From: Myxococcales bacterium
Lineage (GTDB): Bacteria > Myxococcota_A > Bradymonadia > Bradymonadales > Bradymonadaceae
Direction: 5' to 3'
NCBI GenBank assembly: GCA_007120915.1
Contig: SKMT01000021.1
Span: forward strand, 1-5,687
Length of the DNA: 5,687 nucleotides
Positions 4,631 through 5,687 of the stretch are shown piece after piece. The notes beneath the pieces are model-generated. The model saw nothing but the letters and a program-made list of their open reading frames with translations, made no database searches and had not been told where the DNA came from. Numbering within the stretch: position 1 is the first letter of the stretch; the number at the start of each line of letters is the position of its first letter. Position numbers and translations under genes: made by a program.

Positions 4631-5422
4631 GTGTCCAACAGGGGGAAGAAGAAGTGGTCCTTTGGTCACTGGATTGTCTTCTCGCTGGTCGGTCACGCCG
4701 TGATCCTGGCGGTGATCGCGCTGGTGTCTCCGCACATCGACGTCGATCTGCTGCCGGAGGAGCCGGCGATGGCCGTTCAGGTCGATCGCGATCCACCGGA
4801 ACCGCCGGAGTTTTCACCGATTGAGCAGGAGGAAGAGGAAGAAGAGGAGGAAGAGGAGCCGGAGGAAGAACCGGAGCCCGAACCAGAACCGGAGCCCGAA
4901 CCGGAGCCCGAACCAGAACCGGAGCCGGAACCTGAACCGGAGCCGGAGCCCGAGGAGCAAGAAGAAGAGGAGGAGCCACAAGAGGAAGAGCCGCGGCGCA
5001 TCGACATGATCGCCATGGAGTCTGAAGAAGGCGATGTACGTCGTGCCGAGCGCACACCTCAGGAGACGCAGGGCCAGATTACCACCCGGGAGGATGCAGA
5101 AGGCGATGGCACCGGAACGGGAACCGGAAACGGCAACGGCGGTGGTGGCTGCCCGCCGACGGACGCGCAGCCCGCCGAGCAGCAGCGCGCCGAATTTACG
5201 GAGCGCGCCCGCCGTCGGGGGACCGAAGGGCGAGTGGTGGCGGTGGTCGACGTCAACGAAGAGGGGCAGGTGGTGGATGTGGAAATCCTCGAAGACCCGG
5301 GCGACGGGCTCGGCGCGGCGGCCCGCGAGGCGTTTATGCAGTGGCGCTTCGAGCCGGCGACCGAGGACTGTGAACCGGTGGCCAGCCGGGAGCGGGTTAC
5401 CCACGAGTTTGCACTGGACTAA
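4631..5422 (+). CDS. TonB-family energy-transducing protein with Glu-Pro spacer
   Basis: From GTG at 4631 the product is 263 residues; GTG at 4571 would add 20 hydrophilic residues but has a poorer ribosome binding site. A short basic N-terminus (MSNRGKKKW) precedes one membrane helix (about 14-33: WIVFSLVGHAVILAVIALVS). Within it Ser18-x3-His22 matches the Ser16/His20 pair of E. coli TonB, needed for coupling to ExbB/ExbD. Residues about 65-120 are an acidic Glu/Pro spacer with a long run of alternating Pro-Glu, replacing the usual Pro-Lys/Pro-Glu spacer across the periplasm. A Gly/Thr/Asn-rich linker follows (about 158-173). The C-terminal TonB domain is about 185-263: ARRRGTEGRVVAVVDVNEEG, then AFMQWRFEPATEDCEPV and a final HEFALD. 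C174 and C247 could form a disulfide. It likely passes proton-motive energy to outer-membrane partners; no exbB, exbD or receptor gene is visible here. Confidence 0.9.
   Translation: MSNRGKKKWSFGHWIVFSLVGHAVILAVIALVSPHIDVDLLPEEPAMAVQVDRDPPEPPEFSPIEQEEEEEEEEEEPEEEPEPEPEPEPEPEPEPEPEPEPEPEPEPEEQEEEEEPQEEEPRRIDMIAMESEEGDVRRAERTPQETQGQITTREDAEGDGTGTGTGNGNGGGGCPPTDAQPAEQQRAEFTERARRRGTEGRVVAVVDVNEEGQVVDVEILEDPGDGLGAAAREAFMQWRFEPATEDCEPVASRERVTHEFALD
4871..4930 (+). repeat. 30-base tandem repeat encoding Pro-Glu dipeptides
   Basis: Two 30-base units, 4871-4900 and 4901-4930, differ at one position (CCCGAA versus CCGGAA near the end). Each encodes five Pro-Glu pairs inside the TonB spacer. Shorter 6- and 12-base units built on GAGCCC and GAACC continue to about 4953. 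Such tracts can gain or lose units in frame by slippage, which would change spacer length without breaking the gene. Confidence 0.85.
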
Positions 5423-5462
5423 TCGAACGAAAAATTCGCTGAACATCATCTCTTCGCCGATC

Positions 5463-5488
5463 GCGGCGATCACCAGTGATTTCGCCGC
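5463..5488 (+). terminator. Bulged GC hairpin downstream of the TonB-family gene, no U-tract
   Basis: GCGGCG plus ATCAC (5463-5473) can pair with GTGAT and CGCCGC (5476-5488), leaving a two-T bulge; opening the last pair gives a CCAG loop. It starts 40 bases after the stop codon. No T-run follows, so termination here would need a factor. It may be a terminator or only a 3' stabilising structure. Confidence 0.35.
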
Positions 5489-5509
5489 CGGTGTCGATAC
5501 AGATGTGCA

Positions 5510-5573
5510 GTACTGAACAAAGTTGCAATTATTCTTGCGCCGTGACGGTCGGTCGTGTAATTTTGTTCAGTAC
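5510..5573. repeat. Paired inverted 12-base sites, candidate operator of the downstream gene
   Basis: GTACTGAACAAA (5510-5521) and TTTGTTCAGTAC (5562-5573) are exact reverse complements separated by 40 bases. Similarity extends inward to 18 bases with 16 matches (5510-5527 against 5556-5573). A possible -10 box, TGTAAT (5556-5561), lies in the inner part of the right site, with TTGCGC (5535-5540) as a poor -35 at only 15 bases. The next gene starts 38 bases after the right site. The arrangement fits two binding sites for a dimeric regulator, possibly looping, around a promoter. A long-loop RNA hairpin is the alternative. Confidence 0.55.
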
Positions 5574-5611
5574 CTCGCGCAACGGGCTAATCCACGGATG
5601 GAGCGGCAACG

Positions 5612-5687
5612 ATGAAACGACACAACGACGAAGTGGCAACAGGGGCGGTGACGAGACAGCAGTTGTCCGAAGAGATCCGGCATCGCC
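5612..5687 (+). CDS. Start of an unidentified gene, cut by the right edge
   Basis: ATG at 5612 has GGAG (5600-5603) at 8 bases spacing and opens a frame with no stop for the 25 codons visible. The product begins MKRHNDEVATGAVTRQQLSE followed by EIRHR. The stretch VTRQQLSEEIRHR vaguely resembles the first helix of HU/IHF-type DNA-binding proteins after an N-terminal extension, but 25 residues are too few to assign a family. The paired inverted sites upstream suggest that it is regulated. Good ribosome binding site; identity open. Confidence 0.6.
   Translation, partial: MKRHNDEVATGAVTRQQLSEEIRHR

Noticed and set aside
4871..4953. CRISPR-like or mobile repeat array
   Set aside because: The repeats are contiguous, in frame and encode Pro-Glu pairs; there are no spacers.
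4777..5055. Ser-Gly repeat protein on the minus strand
   Set aside because: The Ser-Gly alternation is only the third reading of the same repeat DNA. The TonB frame explains it.
4326..5057. 243-residue minus-strand frame rich in Pro, Ala and Val
   Set aside because: Its repeats are the reverse complement of the Glu-Pro codons of the TonB spacer. The plus frame has the TonB helix and C-terminal domain.

Overview
This is a GC-rich bacterial window with high G/C at third codon positions. It holds two gene pairs (lipoproteins at 1-2724, then 3383-5422) arranged back to back, with a tRNA gene and a small membrane gene between them. The style suggests a Gram-negative deltaproteobacterial or Myxococcota-like lineage, possibly Bradymonadia: lipoproteins with long Asp/Glu tethers behind the lipobox, a TonB-type protein with a Glu-Pro spacer, and a CehA/McbA-type PHP lipoprotein. 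That placement is inference from style only; no marker gene for taxonomy is present.

Left part (1-2724). A large lipoprotein gene on the minus strand runs off the left edge (1-1907). It has a lipobox, an acidic tether, a carboxypeptidase-regulatory-like beta-sandwich and the start of a PHP-type metal-dependent hydrolase domain (HVH ... SSDHD). A second, unrelated acidic lipoprotein (2146-2724, plus strand) diverges from it. Each has a plausible sigma70-like promoter in the 238-base gap between them, and the second has a leader with small hairpins. A strong GC hairpin follows the second lipoprotein.

Middle (2807-3376). A 98-residue protein with two CxxC knuckles around a single membrane helix is followed by a GNRA-capped hairpin and a bidirectional terminator. 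On the minus strand, facing it, is a complete tRNA-Ala(GGC) gene with its own near-consensus promoter and GC-rich discriminator. The terminator serves both directions.

Right part (3383-5687). An unrecognised membrane-anchored acidic protein (3383-4342, minus) diverges from a TonB-family energy-transducer gene (about 4631-5422, plus). The latter keeps the Ser-x3-His motif of the TonB transmembrane helix and has a Glu-Pro periplasmic spacer and a TonB C-terminal domain. After it lies a 189-base gap with a bulged hairpin and a perfect 12-base inverted repeat (18-base sites with 16/18 identity) directly upstream of a gene that begins at 5612 and runs off the right edge. This paired-site element is the most distinctive unexplained signal in the window.

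Apart from the shared tRNA terminator, nothing ties the genes into one pathway. Most look like envelope proteins. I see no CRISPR array, IS element, integrase or toxin-antitoxin pair.
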